From OMIS01 sp044350895 (GTDB taxonomy: Bacteria > Patescibacteriota > Microgenomatia > UBA1400 > PJMF01): DNA of 64,000 nucleotides. Where the stretch lies: NCBI GenBank assembly GCA_044350895.1, contig JBILGT010000003.1, positions 1-64,000 of the forward strand. The letters run 5' to 3'. Shown here piece by piece: positions 41,247 through 50,170 of the stretch (the stretch's first letter is position 1; every line of letters begins with the position of its first letter). The notes beneath the pieces are model-generated. The model made no database searches. It saw nothing but the letters and a program-made list of their open reading frames with translations, and was not told the origin of the DNA. The position numbers were made by a program, and so were the translations under genes.

Positions 41247-42358
41247 ATATTTTCTTGAATTGCTAGAATTCGTGCCCGTTCGTTTTTGTCAGGGCTTACT
41301 GGTTCTTCCATAAGTGACACTGTCATACACGGAATGTGCTTTTGAGATAGAGTGGGAAGAAAATATTGTGCAACTTGACTCCACCATTCAATCACCATGA
41401 TTGTATTAGGTTTGAGTAACGTTTCTAGTTCAAGACGTTCAAATACTTCTGGTGAATCTACTTTCCACATGTCGAGGTGATAGAGCGTTCCTTCGGTACT
41501 GTGTCGTTTGAAATCATATTCTTCAATATAGGTATACGTGGGTGAAGCAATATTTTCTGTGATCTGCAAAAACTCAGCAACACCTTTTGTAAAAACAGTT
41601 TTCCCCGCACCGAGTGGTCCATCCAACCCAATCACTATCCCAGTTTTGCCAACGTCATCCCAATGCTTGAGTAGTAGTCGTCCAGCAATACTTTTGGTTT
41701 CTACTTCACTTTGGGTAGTGAGATGGTGTGTTGTTGTGGAAGCTTCAGCAATGGTTATGTCCCCAGCACGCAGCGTCACTGGAGTAGAGAGTGTCGTATC
41801 AATAACAGTGGAAGGTGGATTGGGCGGCAGTGTTCCTGCATCAAGCACCAAATCAATAAGGCTTTTTTGTTTATCTGAAATATTGTCAAAAATGTCTTGA
41901 ATGGCATATGGACGTTTCTGACCCGAGCCGTTAGCAGAAGTGGCAGTAATTGGTTTGCCGTATGCACGCAGTAGCTCAAGTAATGGCTCATAGGCAGGGA
42001 TGCGTACACCTACAGTCCCGAATTCTGAAGCAACTCCCGGAGCAACAGTATCTTTGCTTTTGGAAACGACAGTTACAGGGCCAGGCAGAAATTGTTTATA
42101 CAACGTCCGGGCTTGTTCATTGAGTTCTACATACTTTTCTGCCATTTCTTCAGAAGTGACAGCAATAGAAAGTGGTTTACCTTCACGTCGCGATTTGTAC
42201 GCAAGAAGTTTTTCAACTGCAGCAGGATTGGTAGCATCAACACCAGCCCCATAGGTTGTCTCAGTAGGAAAAATTACTAAACCACCTTTTTCAAGAACAG
42301 AAATGGTAGCAACAATCAATTTTTGTATTGGTGTATCGGATAGTCGTAGAATTTCCAT
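41243..42358 (-). CDS. TsaC-TsaE fusion, t6A synthesis
   Basis: A 371-residue fusion. Residues 1-205 are TsaC/YrdC (Sua5 family): PTETTYGAGVDA, KSRREGKPLSI, GPVTVV and KPITATSANGSG, which makes threonylcarbamoyl-AMP from Thr, bicarbonate and ATP. Residues 225-371 are TsaE: DGPLGAGKTVFTKG is the P-loop, then SPTYTYIEEY and YHLDMWKV. TsaE is the ATPase that cycles the TsaB-TsaD complex. Joining both to one chain and overlapping TsaD puts three t6A functions in two genes. TATAAT at 42372-42367 ends 8 bases before the ATG. Confidence 0.93.
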   Translation of the reverse strand: MEILRLSDTPIQKLIVATISVLEKGGLVIFPTETTYGAGVDATNPAAVEKLLAYKSRREGKPLSIAVTSEEMAEKYVELNEQARTLYKQFLPGPVTVVSKSKDTVAPGVASEFGTVGVRIPAYEPLLELLRAYGKPITATSANGSGQKRPYAIQDIFDNISDKQKSLIDLVLDAGTLPPNPPSTVIDTTLSTPVTLRAGDITIAEASTTTHHLTTQSEVETKSIAGRLLLKHWDDVGKTGIVIGLDGPLGAGKTVFTKGVAEFLQITENIASPTYTYIEEYDFKRHSTEGTLYHLDMWKVDSPEVFERLELETLLKPNTIMVIEWWSQVAQYFLPTLSQKHIPCMTVSLMEEPVSPDKNERARILAIQENI

Positions 42359-42366
42359 GATTCGGT

Positions 42367-42372
42367 ATTATA
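42367..42372 (-). promoter_or_regulatory. -10 box of tsaC-tsaE, leaderless
   Basis: TATAAT on the minus strand ends 8 bases before the ATG at 42358. A divergent plus-strand TATAAT lies at 42416-42421. Confidence 0.65.
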
Positions 42373-42431
42373 CCCTGTACAGTTCTCTTACGCACTTTAA
42401 AAAAAATCTATGGTATATAATAAGACGAGAT

Positions 42432-42767
42432 ATGGAAGAAAACTCTCTCAAGTTTATATCCAGCGCACCCACAAGCTCTGTTAAGTTCACCTTGTATCTG
42501 AAAACTCACGAGCTGCGAGAAATTGCCAAAGTTCTTGAGAATGTCATTCTATTGCCTGAAGCAGAGCGAAGAGCCTGGGCAAAAGAGCACGGTGAAATTA
42601 TCAACAAGGCAATTGACTCATTCGTTCAAGAATCCAATGCCACGCTTTCTGAGCTGACATTTGATGATGAGACACTTGCACTATCAAAAGATTTAATTAT
42701 TTCATTACGAGATACTGTGGATATGATCCACGGCATCTTATTTGAAGGTCCAAAATTATCAAGTTAA
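42432..42767 (+). CDS. Hypothetical helical protein
   Basis: A 111-residue protein from the ATG at 42432; the TATAAT at 42416-42421 ends 10 bases before it, so the longer frame from 42303 (which overlaps tsaC) is unlikely. It is soluble, acidic and mostly helical, with no recognised motif. YidC follows after 11 bases, so it may be co-transcribed. Confidence 0.6.
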   Translation: MEENSLKFISSAPTSSVKFTLYLKTHELREIAKVLENVILLPEAERRAWAKEHGEIINKAIDSFVQESNATLSELTFDDETLALSKDLIISLRDTVDMIHGILFEGPKLSS

Positions 42768-42778
42768 CATAGCCCAAC

Positions 42779-43552
42779 ATGTTTCACTACTTTACGGTTT
42801 TTATCTATCAGCCATTTTTTAATCTGCTCGTTTTTTTCTACTGGGCACTCGATTTTATCACTCGAGGTAATGGTGATATGGGTATTGCTGTTATTTTATT
42901 AACAATCGTCATTCGAGTAATCTTATATCCTTTATCAGTTGCTCAAGATAAGTCAGAAAATGATCGTAAAAATATTTCCGATAAGATACGCCAAATTGAA
43001 GTTGAACACAGAACAGATCCAATAGCATTTGATGCCGCTAAAAAACAAGTTTTGCATACTAATAAAGGTGTACTAATCGCAGAAATTATTAATCTCACAA
43101 TCCAAGTAATTGTAGCTCTCATGCTTTGGAGAATTTTTAGTAAAGGCTTGAGTGGAGAAGACGTTCATTTGCTCTATGGATTTATGCCAAATGTTGAACA
43201 GCCGTTCAATTTAGTTTTCCTCGGTAAATATGATTTAACACATCCTAGTCTTCAACTTAATTTGATTCAAACAGGACTCATCTTTATCCTCGAGACAATT
43301 ATGATGTTGGGCGCAACATCACCTGTATCAAAGCAACAGTTTGTACGTCTGCAGTTCCTACTGCCAATCGTTTCTTTCTTTATATTTTTAGGACTTCCAG
43401 CAGGCAAAAAATTATTTGTTATTACTACATTAATTATCAGTATTATTTTGAGTTCAATTAGAACTGTGCAACGTCGGTTTGCTGCATACAAGGAAAAAGT
43501 CGAAGCACAGGAAGCAAAAAAGGACGAACAGCTAGTCGTTGATATCAAGTAA
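42779..43552 (+). CDS. yidC: Membrane protein insertase YidC/Oxa1 family
   Basis: YidC inserts and folds membrane proteins. The 257-residue protein is the short Gram-positive/Oxa1-like form without the large periplasmic domain. After the first helix comes GDMGIAVILLTIVIRVILYPLSVAQDKS, the conserved TM with the hydrophilic-groove Arg (VIRVILYPL), then a cytoplasmic helical hairpin, three more membrane segments and a charged C-terminal tail that can touch ribosomes. No rpmH or rnpA is nearby. Confidence 0.9.
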   Translation: MFHYFTVFIYQPFFNLLVFFYWALDFITRGNGDMGIAVILLTIVIRVILYPLSVAQDKSENDRKNISDKIRQIEVEHRTDPIAFDAAKKQVLHTNKGVLIAEIINLTIQVIVALMLWRIFSKGLSGEDVHLLYGFMPNVEQPFNLVFLGKYDLTHPSLQLNLIQTGLIFILETIMMLGATSPVSKQQFVRLQFLLPIVSFFIFLGLPAGKKLFVITTLIISIILSSIRTVQRRFAAYKEKVEAQEAKKDEQLVVDIK

Positions 43553-43615
43553 TGGACGGCTCACTTACTTTTTTACTCACTCTGGGGTACAATAATACTT
43601 GCTTTTGGAACGTAT

Positions 43616-44260
43616 ATGGAATTTGATAAACTAGTTGTTTCGTTTCTAGTTGATGAGGTCGTGGGTGGCTTCTTTATTTCCGTGCCACCTGGTCACGTCG
43701 CTTGTGTCTATGATCGTGGTCGAGGTGTTCTTAATAAAGTCTGGGGACCTGGACTACATTTCAAAATCCCTTTCTGGCAAGTTGCCAAACTTTTTAATGC
43801 GCAAATTCTTGAATATTCTATCCGTGATGGTTTTGATAATTCTCAAAACAAAGAAGCACTTGGTGATGAGCCAATTATGACAACCACACATGATGGTGAG
43901 GATATTGAAGTTGAAGCATCCATTCTTTTTAGAATTGATAAAGCAAATGCTCCTGAAATGTGGGAAAACTTAGGCGAAAACATGGTTTCCAAGGTTGTTC
44001 GTCCTATTTCTCGTAGTCGTATTGCGAGTGTCTTTGCAGACCTCACACTTGACCAAATCAAACAAAACCGCAGCAAAGTTGAAGCACTTGTTCAAGAAGA
44101 AATGAACCAATATTTTGCCAATCGTGGTCTTAATTGTGAAGGCTTTTTGTTATCCACTATCAGACGTCAAAGAGATGGTGCAACTGAACTCGTCGTTGAA
44201 CATCCACCGGTTGCTGAGACGTATTCAATTCCAGTAATGCCACCACACGCATCCTCATAA
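43616..44260 (+). CDS. SPFH/band-7 (prohibitin-like) protein
   Basis: A 214-residue protein. FFISVPPGHVACVYDRGRGVLNKVWGPGLHFKIPFWQ is the classic start of a band-7/prohibitin domain, followed by MTTTHDGEDIEVEASILFRID and IASVFADLTLDQIKQNRSKVEALVQEEM. The usual long N-terminal membrane helix is very short or absent, so membrane binding may rely on the hydrophobic start. Such proteins form large membrane-linked rings and often assist FtsH; ftsH is elsewhere in this window. A TACAAT at 43588-43593 may be the promoter. Confidence 0.85.
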   Translation: MEFDKLVVSFLVDEVVGGFFISVPPGHVACVYDRGRGVLNKVWGPGLHFKIPFWQVAKLFNAQILEYSIRDGFDNSQNKEALGDEPIMTTTHDGEDIEVEASILFRIDKANAPEMWENLGENMVSKVVRPISRSRIASVFADLTLDQIKQNRSKVEALVQEEMNQYFANRGLNCEGFLLSTIRRQRDGATELVVEHPPVAETYSIPVMPPHASS

Positions 44261-44273
44261 CTGCAACTTAATC

Positions 44274-44302
44274 TTGACAGGCAGCAAGCACTCTTCTACA
44301 CT
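44274..44302 (+). promoter_or_regulatory. groESL promoter
   Basis: TTGACA (44274-44279) and TACACT (44297-44302) are 17 bases apart, a standard vegetative promoter. Transcription should start near 44309, inside the CIRCE-like site. Confidence 0.75.
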
Positions 44303-44310
44303 ATCTGCTG

Positions 44311-44337
44311 ATAGCAGTTAATATATTTGACTGCTAA
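44311..44337 (+). promoter_or_regulatory. CIRCE-like HrcA operator
   Basis: ATAGCAGTT (44311-44319), a 9-base spacer, then GACTGCTAA (44329-44337). The 9-N9-9 layout and the right half (8 of 9 bases of GAGTGCTAA) match CIRCE; the left half matches 6 of 9 bases. The halves are inverted repeats at 7 of 9 positions. It overlaps the expected start of transcription, as CIRCE does. HrcA itself is not in the window. Confidence 0.65.
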
Positions 44338-44379
44338 ATACAATTACACATACATTTTTACCAAAATAAAAGGAGTTCT

Positions 44380-44685
44380 ATGTTTCAATCTTTTCCTGTA
44401 TCAAAAGTACAGCCATTACCAGGTTATGTCTTGGTAGAACCAGCACAACAACAGAAACAAACAGCTTCTGGTATCTATCTTCCAGATTCTGACAATGAAA
44501 AACCACAACATGGCACAGTTCTTGCTTGCGGAGACGCAGTCATGGATGATGGTGCAAAAGTCGAGTGCCCAGTCAAAAAAGGCGCACAAGTTATCTACAA
44601 AAAATGGGGTGGTAACGAATTTAAGATTTCAGATGTTGAATATCAATTCTTAAAGTTTGAAGATTTATTAGCAGTAGTCAAATAA
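44380..44685 (+). CDS. groES: Co-chaperonin GroES
   Basis: GroES caps the GroEL cavity. The 101-residue protein has VQPLPGYVLVEPAQQQKQTASGIYLPDS, the mobile-loop region, then GTVLACGDAVMDDG and VKKGAQVIYKKWGGNEFK. The ATG follows an AAAGGAG site. It is 41 bases upstream of groEL and shares its CIRCE-controlled promoter. Confidence 0.95.
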   Translation: MFQSFPVSKVQPLPGYVLVEPAQQQKQTASGIYLPDSDNEKPQHGTVLACGDAVMDDGAKVECPVKKGAQVIYKKWGGNEFKISDVEYQFLKFEDLLAVVK

Positions 44686-44726
44686 TTACATAAAAAAATT
44701 AGTACAAAGTTCTTTGAAAGGAAAAT

Positions 44727-46346
44727 ATGGCAGCTAAACAATTAGCATTTAGTGATGACGCACGACAAAAGATGCTTGCAGGTATCAACAAACTTGCAGC
44801 AGCAGTAACAACCACACTTGGTCCAAAGGGACGCAATGTGGCAATCGATAAGGCATGGGGTTCCCCAACAGTCTTACATGACGGTGTCAGTGTCGCAAAA
44901 GAAATTACATTAGAAGATAAGTTTGAAAATATGGGTGCTCAGCTTGTTAAAGAAGCAGCCAACAAAACCAACGATGCAGCTGGAGACGGTACAACTACCG
45001 CAACACTACTTGCACAACAAATTGCTAATAAAGGTATGAAGTATGTCACTGCAGGAGTCAATCCAATGCTCATGAAGCGTGGTATGGATAAAGCAGTTGA
45101 AGCAGTTGTGGCAGAAATCCGCCGCCTTGCCAAACCAGTCAAAGAATCTGATTGGGAAAAGGTAGCAACAATTTCAGCACAGAACGAAGTTATTGGTAAA
45201 AAAGTGGCTGAAGCGCTCAAACTCGTCGGTAAAGACGGTGTCTTGGAAGTTGAAGAAGGTAAAACCATGGACATTACCATCGACCACAAAAAAGGAATGG
45301 TTTTGGACAAAGGCTACGCCTCTCCATACTTCGTCACCAATTCTGATGCTATGGAATCTGAAATCAAGAATCCATATATCTTAGTAACTGATCAAAAAAT
45401 CTCTACCATTCAAGATCTGTTACCACTTCTTGAGGGGTTCATGAAGATCAGTAAAGATCTTGTTATCATCGCTGATGATATTGATGGTGAAGCACTGACC
45501 ACACTCGTAGTTAACAAACTGCGTGGTGCATTCAATGTTTTAGCTGTCAAAGCTCCAGGCTTTGGTGATCGCAAAAAAGAGATGCTCCAAGATATTGCTA
45601 TTTTGACAGGTGCCAACCTCGTTTCAAATGAAACAGGTCGCACACTCAAAGAAGCATCCGTGGAGGACTTAGGACGTGCTGATATGGTTCGTTCTACCAA
45701 AGATGAGACAGTTATAGTGGGTGGCAAAGGTAGCCAAGCTGACATTGATGGCCGCATTGCACAAATTGAGGCACAAGAAGACAAAGTCACTTCAGACTTT
45801 GATCGCGAAAAATTGACTGAGCGCCGCGCCAAATTAACTGGTGGTGTCGCAGTCATTCAAGTTGGTGCAGCCAGTGAAATGGAGATGAAGAACCTCCAAG
45901 AGCGCGTCAAAGATGCTAAAGAAGCATTAAAGGCAGCAATTGATGAAGGTATCATCCCAGGCGGCGGTGTCACATACATCCAAGGTGGCAAGGTTTTAGA
46001 TACTGTTACTACAGTGGGCTATGACGAAGAAGTCGGTGTGAAGCTCATCAAGGAAATCCTTGAACAGCCACTCCGTATGCTTGCTCGTAACTCTGGTGTC
46101 GATGAAGGTGAAGTTGTCTACCAAATCAAACAAAAAAATGAACCAACATTTGGTTTTGATGTGATCACCAATACCTATGGTGACATGATTAAAGCTGGTG
46201 TGATTGAGCCTGCTAAGGTTGCTACTTCAGCACTCAGAAACGCTGCATCCGTCGGTTCAATGATCTTAACCACAGATTGTTTGATCACTGATGCTCCAGA
46301 GGACAAAAAGGCAATGCCATCCCCTGATATGGGCGGCATGATGTAG
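44727..46346 (+). CDS. groEL: Chaperonin GroEL
   Basis: A 539-residue folding chaperone. Signatures are TTTLGPKGRNVAIDKAWGSPTVLHDGVSVAKEI, AGDGTTTATLLAQQI with the catalytic Asp, GFGDRKKEMLQDIAILTG and the ATP-site region GIIPGGGVTYIQGG. The tail ends in PDMGGMM rather than the usual GGM repeat. An AAAGGAAA site precedes the ATG. An intrinsic terminator ends the operon 27 bases downstream. Confidence 0.97.
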   Translation: MAAKQLAFSDDARQKMLAGINKLAAAVTTTLGPKGRNVAIDKAWGSPTVLHDGVSVAKEITLEDKFENMGAQLVKEAANKTNDAAGDGTTTATLLAQQIANKGMKYVTAGVNPMLMKRGMDKAVEAVVAEIRRLAKPVKESDWEKVATISAQNEVIGKKVAEALKLVGKDGVLEVEEGKTMDITIDHKKGMVLDKGYASPYFVTNSDAMESEIKNPYILVTDQKISTIQDLLPLLEGFMKISKDLVIIADDIDGEALTTLVVNKLRGAFNVLAVKAPGFGDRKKEMLQDIAILTGANLVSNETGRTLKEASVEDLGRADMVRSTKDETVIVGGKGSQADIDGRIAQIEAQEDKVTSDFDREKLTERRAKLTGGVAVIQVGAASEMEMKNLQERVKDAKEALKAAIDEGIIPGGGVTYIQGGKVLDTVTTVGYDEEVGVKLIKEILEQPLRMLARNSGVDEGEVVYQIKQKNEPTFGFDVITNTYGDMIKAGVIEPAKVATSALRNAASVGSMILTTDCLITDAPEDKKAMPSPDMGGMM

Positions 46347-46372
46347 TCTCTGCAATAGATTGTAATTAAGAA

Positions 46373-46398
46373 AAGGCTCCCCGTTGGGGAGCCTTTTT
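46373..46398 (+). terminator. Intrinsic terminator of groESL
   Basis: AAGGCTCCCC (46373-46382), a GTT loop and GGGGAGCCTT (46386-46395) form a 10-bp perfect stem followed by Ts. Confidence 0.95.
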
Positions 46399-46447
46399 GC
46401 TTTCTAAAGCTGAATAAATAGGCTTTACGAAGTACCTACTTTTTTGA

Positions 46448-46453
46448 TACAGT
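46448..46453 (+). promoter_or_regulatory. -10 box, leaderless promoter
   Basis: TACAGT ends 6 bases before the ATG at 46460. Confidence 0.55.
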
Positions 46454-46459
46454 ACACTC

Positions 46460-47881
46460 ATGAATGAAACCATCGGTCTTTCAGAAAAAGATTTAGGACA
46501 AACAGCAGCAGCTGCCACTGAATCAGTGGCTCCACAGCGATCGCTTATTGATATTCCATTCGGTTCACAACCTACTCCAGCACCATCAGGGGAGCGAGCC
46601 ACAGGCGGTGAATTCGTGATGCCTCAAGGTGTCGTAACTGAAATGGAACAGTACGATATTGAGACAACTGGGAGTTTGCAGAATAAACTTTGGACAGCAA
46701 AGATTAGGTTGGGTTCAGCAGCCACTCCAGAAGCAAGAACTATAGAAGCTACCAGAATTAAAGCACTTGAAGCCGTTCTGAAAGTTCGTAATCAAGAAGT
46801 AGCAGTGGAACGACGACAGCGCAGAACAAAATTGTTGGTGAATGTTAGGGATTTCTTCAGAGCCAATCCCGCAAATTTCCAATATCCACTCTGGTCTGGT
46901 CCTGAAAAACGAGCCCAGATGGATGCATTAAAAGCTGATCTCGCGGCAGCTACAGACTGGATGGGAAACGCACGCAATCCACGCCACACTGAGGGTGAAC
47001 AAACCGCTGCTGACCAAACTGTTTCAGATACCGAATCACCACAAGGATTTGTTGGAGAAGTAACAGAGGAGACGAATAGTGAACCAGCTGAATTAACTTC
47101 GCATGAAAGAATGAGACAGCAGAAAGCAAGTGCTGAAGCCAGATTGGCTGCTACAGCAGCAGAGTCTGCAGAAGCCCAAGAACGGGCAGCAGAGGCTCGG
47201 CAACAAGCAGCTCTAGCAGAACAACAGCGTGGTGAAGCAATCAGGGACATGAGAATTGCTGATCATACCGCAGAGATTACCGCACAACTGGTTGCAGATC
47301 ATCCTGATTCGCTGACTGGTTCAAATGCTAAATTGGTCTATGAAACAGTAGCATCTGACCCGGGTACAGCTCACCTTGAAATGGGTATGCGCCTGCGAAT
47401 TGTTGAAGGTGTACTAAATAACTTAGCCGATCGACGCGCTGAACGTCGTGCTGCTCCTCCACGAGCACAAGTTTTAGCGACAATTGAACGTGCGGTTGAG
47501 CGAGTTATACAGAACTATCAGGGTGATCAGAACGCACTGCCTCAATTGGTTGATGAACAGGTCGAGCGTGCGACAGCATTTATGAGTGAAGACGTACGAA
47601 TAGAAGATTCGCAATATGAGCAAAAACTTGCTGCATACAATGCGCAAGATACTCAAAATCGTGGTGAAGCTCCAGAGAAGTACATGACGATACCTGGATA
47701 TAACTTTACTCAAGATGAAGTGGCTGCTGTTCACGTAAAGGTAACTGAGCAGATTGCCAAGAGACAGCTTCCCACTGCACCAGAAACTGCATCTGCACCA
47801 GCGGAAGTTGTGGCAACTGCTACTCCAGCTGAAGCTCCACAAAAAAAACGGAGCCTCTGGAATCGTTTAACAGGCAGATAA
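46460..47881 (+). CDS. Hypothetical Ala/Glu-rich protein
   Basis: A 473-residue protein of unknown function. An unstructured N-terminal 60 residues lead to helical regions (about 60-180), a strong coiled coil near 220-260 (AEARLAATAAESAEAQERAAEARQQ), a more globular part (270-430, with IPGYNFTQDEVAAVHVK) and an Ala/Pro tail ending in basic KKRSLWNRLTGR. Composition resembles the protein at 34076, and both could belong to one structural or regulatory set. It has its own leaderless-type promoter after the groEL terminator. Confidence 0.6.
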   Translation: MNETIGLSEKDLGQTAAAATESVAPQRSLIDIPFGSQPTPAPSGERATGGEFVMPQGVVTEMEQYDIETTGSLQNKLWTAKIRLGSAATPEARTIEATRIKALEAVLKVRNQEVAVERRQRRTKLLVNVRDFFRANPANFQYPLWSGPEKRAQMDALKADLAAATDWMGNARNPRHTEGEQTAADQTVSDTESPQGFVGEVTEETNSEPAELTSHERMRQQKASAEARLAATAAESAEAQERAAEARQQAALAEQQRGEAIRDMRIADHTAEITAQLVADHPDSLTGSNAKLVYETVASDPGTAHLEMGMRLRIVEGVLNNLADRRAERRAAPPRAQVLATIERAVERVIQNYQGDQNALPQLVDEQVERATAFMSEDVRIEDSQYEQKLAAYNAQDTQNRGEAPEKYMTIPGYNFTQDEVAAVHVKVTEQIAKRQLPTAPETASAPAEVVATATPAEAPQKKRSLWNRLTGR

Positions 47882-47944
47882 ACTTCATACTTTTTCATCA
47901 ACACCATCTTGTTTTTTTTATAAAAAATTTCATACTGCTGATAT

Positions 47945-48559
47945 ATGGTGATATCCAAAGAGCCAATGTACGGTCGTAGACACTATGCAAATTCAGCGCC
48001 TGCCACGTCTGAGGTAAACTTAGCGACGGAAGAGTATCCGTTTGAATTGAATCAAGAACAAGTGACTGAATTAGTAGATGATGTGATTCGAGCAGTTACA
48101 GCCAAAATACACAACACAGTTGACGGGAGTCTCCCACCACAGCTAAATTTTGTGTGTGGTCCAGACATTAAAATTACCTATCAACGAGATAAAACTATGC
48201 CTGGTGCTGTGGCATACACAATATACGAGTCAAATCTCAATCAAGTTGGGGAAGCTCCTGAAGCACTCGTTGTCATTACAAACCATAATGATAAAAGCAA
48301 CGCACACTTCCAAGTTGAGTCTAGTTCAGGAACATATTACGTCCACTTTTGGACAACTGATACCAAACAACTGCAAAAGATAAGTAATGCTGTACAAGCA
48401 TTTATGTTTGATTCTGTCTCAGGATTGCGTGAAACGCTACAAGGTTTTGGAACAGTAAGCCAGAATACTCAGGAACTGAGAGAAGAGGAAACGGGAATTC
48501 GCGTTTTTGCACAGAATATCTTGAAAAAACTATCGAGTGTATTTAGAGGGAAAAAATAG
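47945..48559 (+). CDS. Hypothetical protein
   Basis: A 204-residue soluble protein with no recognised family. The middle part alternates beta strands (LNFVCGPDIKITYQRD, AVAYTIYES, ALVVITNH, FQVESSSGTYYVHFWTTD), and the end is helical and basic. A CATACT at 47931-47936 ends 8 bases before the ATG. Its stop touches the end of the opposite-strand gene at 48560. Confidence 0.6.
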   Translation: MVISKEPMYGRRHYANSAPATSEVNLATEEYPFELNQEQVTELVDDVIRAVTAKIHNTVDGSLPPQLNFVCGPDIKITYQRDKTMPGAVAYTIYESNLNQVGEAPEALVVITNHNDKSNAHFQVESSSGTYYVHFWTTDTKQLQKISNAVQAFMFDSVSGLRETLQGFGTVSQNTQELREEETGIRVFAQNILKKLSSVFRGKK

Positions 48560-50113
48560 TTACTTTCCTTCACCGCGCGCAAACACACCTTCAATTTCAC
48601 GCTCAGCACCACCTAGTTCACTAGCAAGTACCGGGGAAAGGCGAAGCTCTTTGACGTATATGTGACCATCTTCACCCTGAGTTAGTCCGCCAAAGTGCAT
48701 AAATGAAGAAAAATACATGCCAATTACACTTTTTACTGTATGGATCAGCTCTTTTGGCTTAATCCGATCAATCAAAAATGTGGCGTAGGCAGGTACTAAT
48801 GGTTCTGGAATTTCTGTGATTCGTTTTAAAAATATAACAAATTCTTCAAATTTTTCCTGCATTTCCAATTCAACTTGTTTGGGAGATTTGCCTTCAACAC
48901 TCGGAATAAATCTTTTTTGAATATACTCCATCTGTTTGAGCAACTTCGCGATTTCAGCTCGACTTGCATCATCAGTAGATAGAGCGTACGCATCCTGGAG
49001 CGCTAAATAGGTAGGTTGGAGTTCTTGAGAAAAGTGAAGCAGGGACTCAGTGTGTTTTTGAGATAAGCTAAAGCGATCCCTAAATAGCTTAACTGTTTCA
49101 TCATGCATAAAATCTTGAAGATGTTCATTTCCAGTGTGCGAAAGTCTTGTCATATATGCTGCACTAATTTCTTGTGTAGCAGCTTCCAAATCTTCATAGA
49201 GTGGGATAAGGAGTCTGAATGCTTCCTCAACGGAAATCGGTTTTGGAAACTCTATGATGATCTCCTCAGTTGTGGAGAGATTTTTTAACTCTCTGTTTGC
49301 TTCATGCGTCCGTACTTGTTTAATTCGTACGCTTTTATAGCCAATTTTGGTCAAGCTTGCATGTATCAACGAGCGAATAGCAGATCCGCATCGTTCCATT
49401 AAAATGGTATTTAGCGGTGAAAGTTGTTTAACAAGCTCATATCCTGTTACTTCCACATCTTTTTTCATCTCAGTAATTTCATCAATATCGAAGTATGCGA
49501 CGTTAACGTGTAAGTCTGCAGCACTTTGTGTTCCTCGGCCATTACCTCTGTGTAATCGCTTTATAAGCGCTGTGTATCCAGATAAGTAATAAATTCTCAG
49601 ACGACTTAAAAGTAACTCAGCAACTGCAAGATTTTTTCCTTCTGCAATAATCTGAACAGCAGTTTCAACACCTTGAGCTAATACTTCTGCAGCAGCTTCA
49701 GGAGTCAGACGATCGAGCATTTCGCCCCAACGTACTGGGTTATCGTTAAATAAATCAAACAACCAAATAATGCAGTGGGCGTTCATTGTGTGGCCATTAG
49801 CTTCAATTTTATGGGTAGTATGTGTTGAAGCGGCATCAGTAAGCACAGCTTGACACGAAACATTCTCATCAAGAAAAATTGTTTTCTTACCGATTTGATC
49901 TGAAAAAGTATTGCCCTCAGTGAAAATTTGGTTGAGAAATTCAACCCGTCCTTTAACATCAAACCTAGGTCTTCCTCCCTCCATAACAAGTTTTGGTGCC
50001 TCAGGGTTAACCTGGCCTTCTGTCATGAAAGAACCATAGTTCTTTTCAAGAACTTCTGGCAGTTGGAAATGGGTAGATGCGCGGTATGCGGCATTTTCGG
50101 CAAGGTTAGGCAT
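48560..50113 (-). CDS. Hypothetical protein
   Basis: A 517-residue soluble protein without a domain I recognise. The first part is mixed; VAYFDIDEITEMKKDVEV and TTEEIIIEFPKPISVEEAF suggest alpha/beta segments. The second half (about 300-480) is helical (LLKQMEYIQKRFIPSVEGKSPKQVELEMQEKFEEFVIFLKR). The 5' region has TATAAT followed by a small inverted repeat ATAGGA/TCCTAT (around 50,125-50,145) that could be an operator. It meets the converging gene end to end. Confidence 0.6.
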   Translation of the reverse strand: MPNLAENAAYRASTHFQLPEVLEKNYGSFMTEGQVNPEAPKLVMEGGRPRFDVKGRVEFLNQIFTEGNTFSDQIGKKTIFLDENVSCQAVLTDAASTHTTHKIEANGHTMNAHCIIWLFDLFNDNPVRWGEMLDRLTPEAAAEVLAQGVETAVQIIAEGKNLAVAELLLSRLRIYYLSGYTALIKRLHRGNGRGTQSAADLHVNVAYFDIDEITEMKKDVEVTGYELVKQLSPLNTILMERCGSAIRSLIHASLTKIGYKSVRIKQVRTHEANRELKNLSTTEEIIIEFPKPISVEEAFRLLIPLYEDLEAATQEISAAYMTRLSHTGNEHLQDFMHDETVKLFRDRFSLSQKHTESLLHFSQELQPTYLALQDAYALSTDDASRAEIAKLLKQMEYIQKRFIPSVEGKSPKQVELEMQEKFEEFVIFLKRITEIPEPLVPAYATFLIDRIKPKELIHTVKSVIGMYFSSFMHFGGLTQGEDGHIYVKELRLSPVLASELGGAEREIEGVFARGEGK

Positions 50114-50170
50114 ACTGAATATATAGGAAATTATCCTATAGTAGTATTATACACCTTGTCGTATCAAATA

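Noticed and set aside
42303..42431. Long N-terminal extension of the gene before yidC
   Set aside because: It would overlap the tsaC-tsaE start and promoter; the TATAAT at 42416-42421 places the start at 42432.
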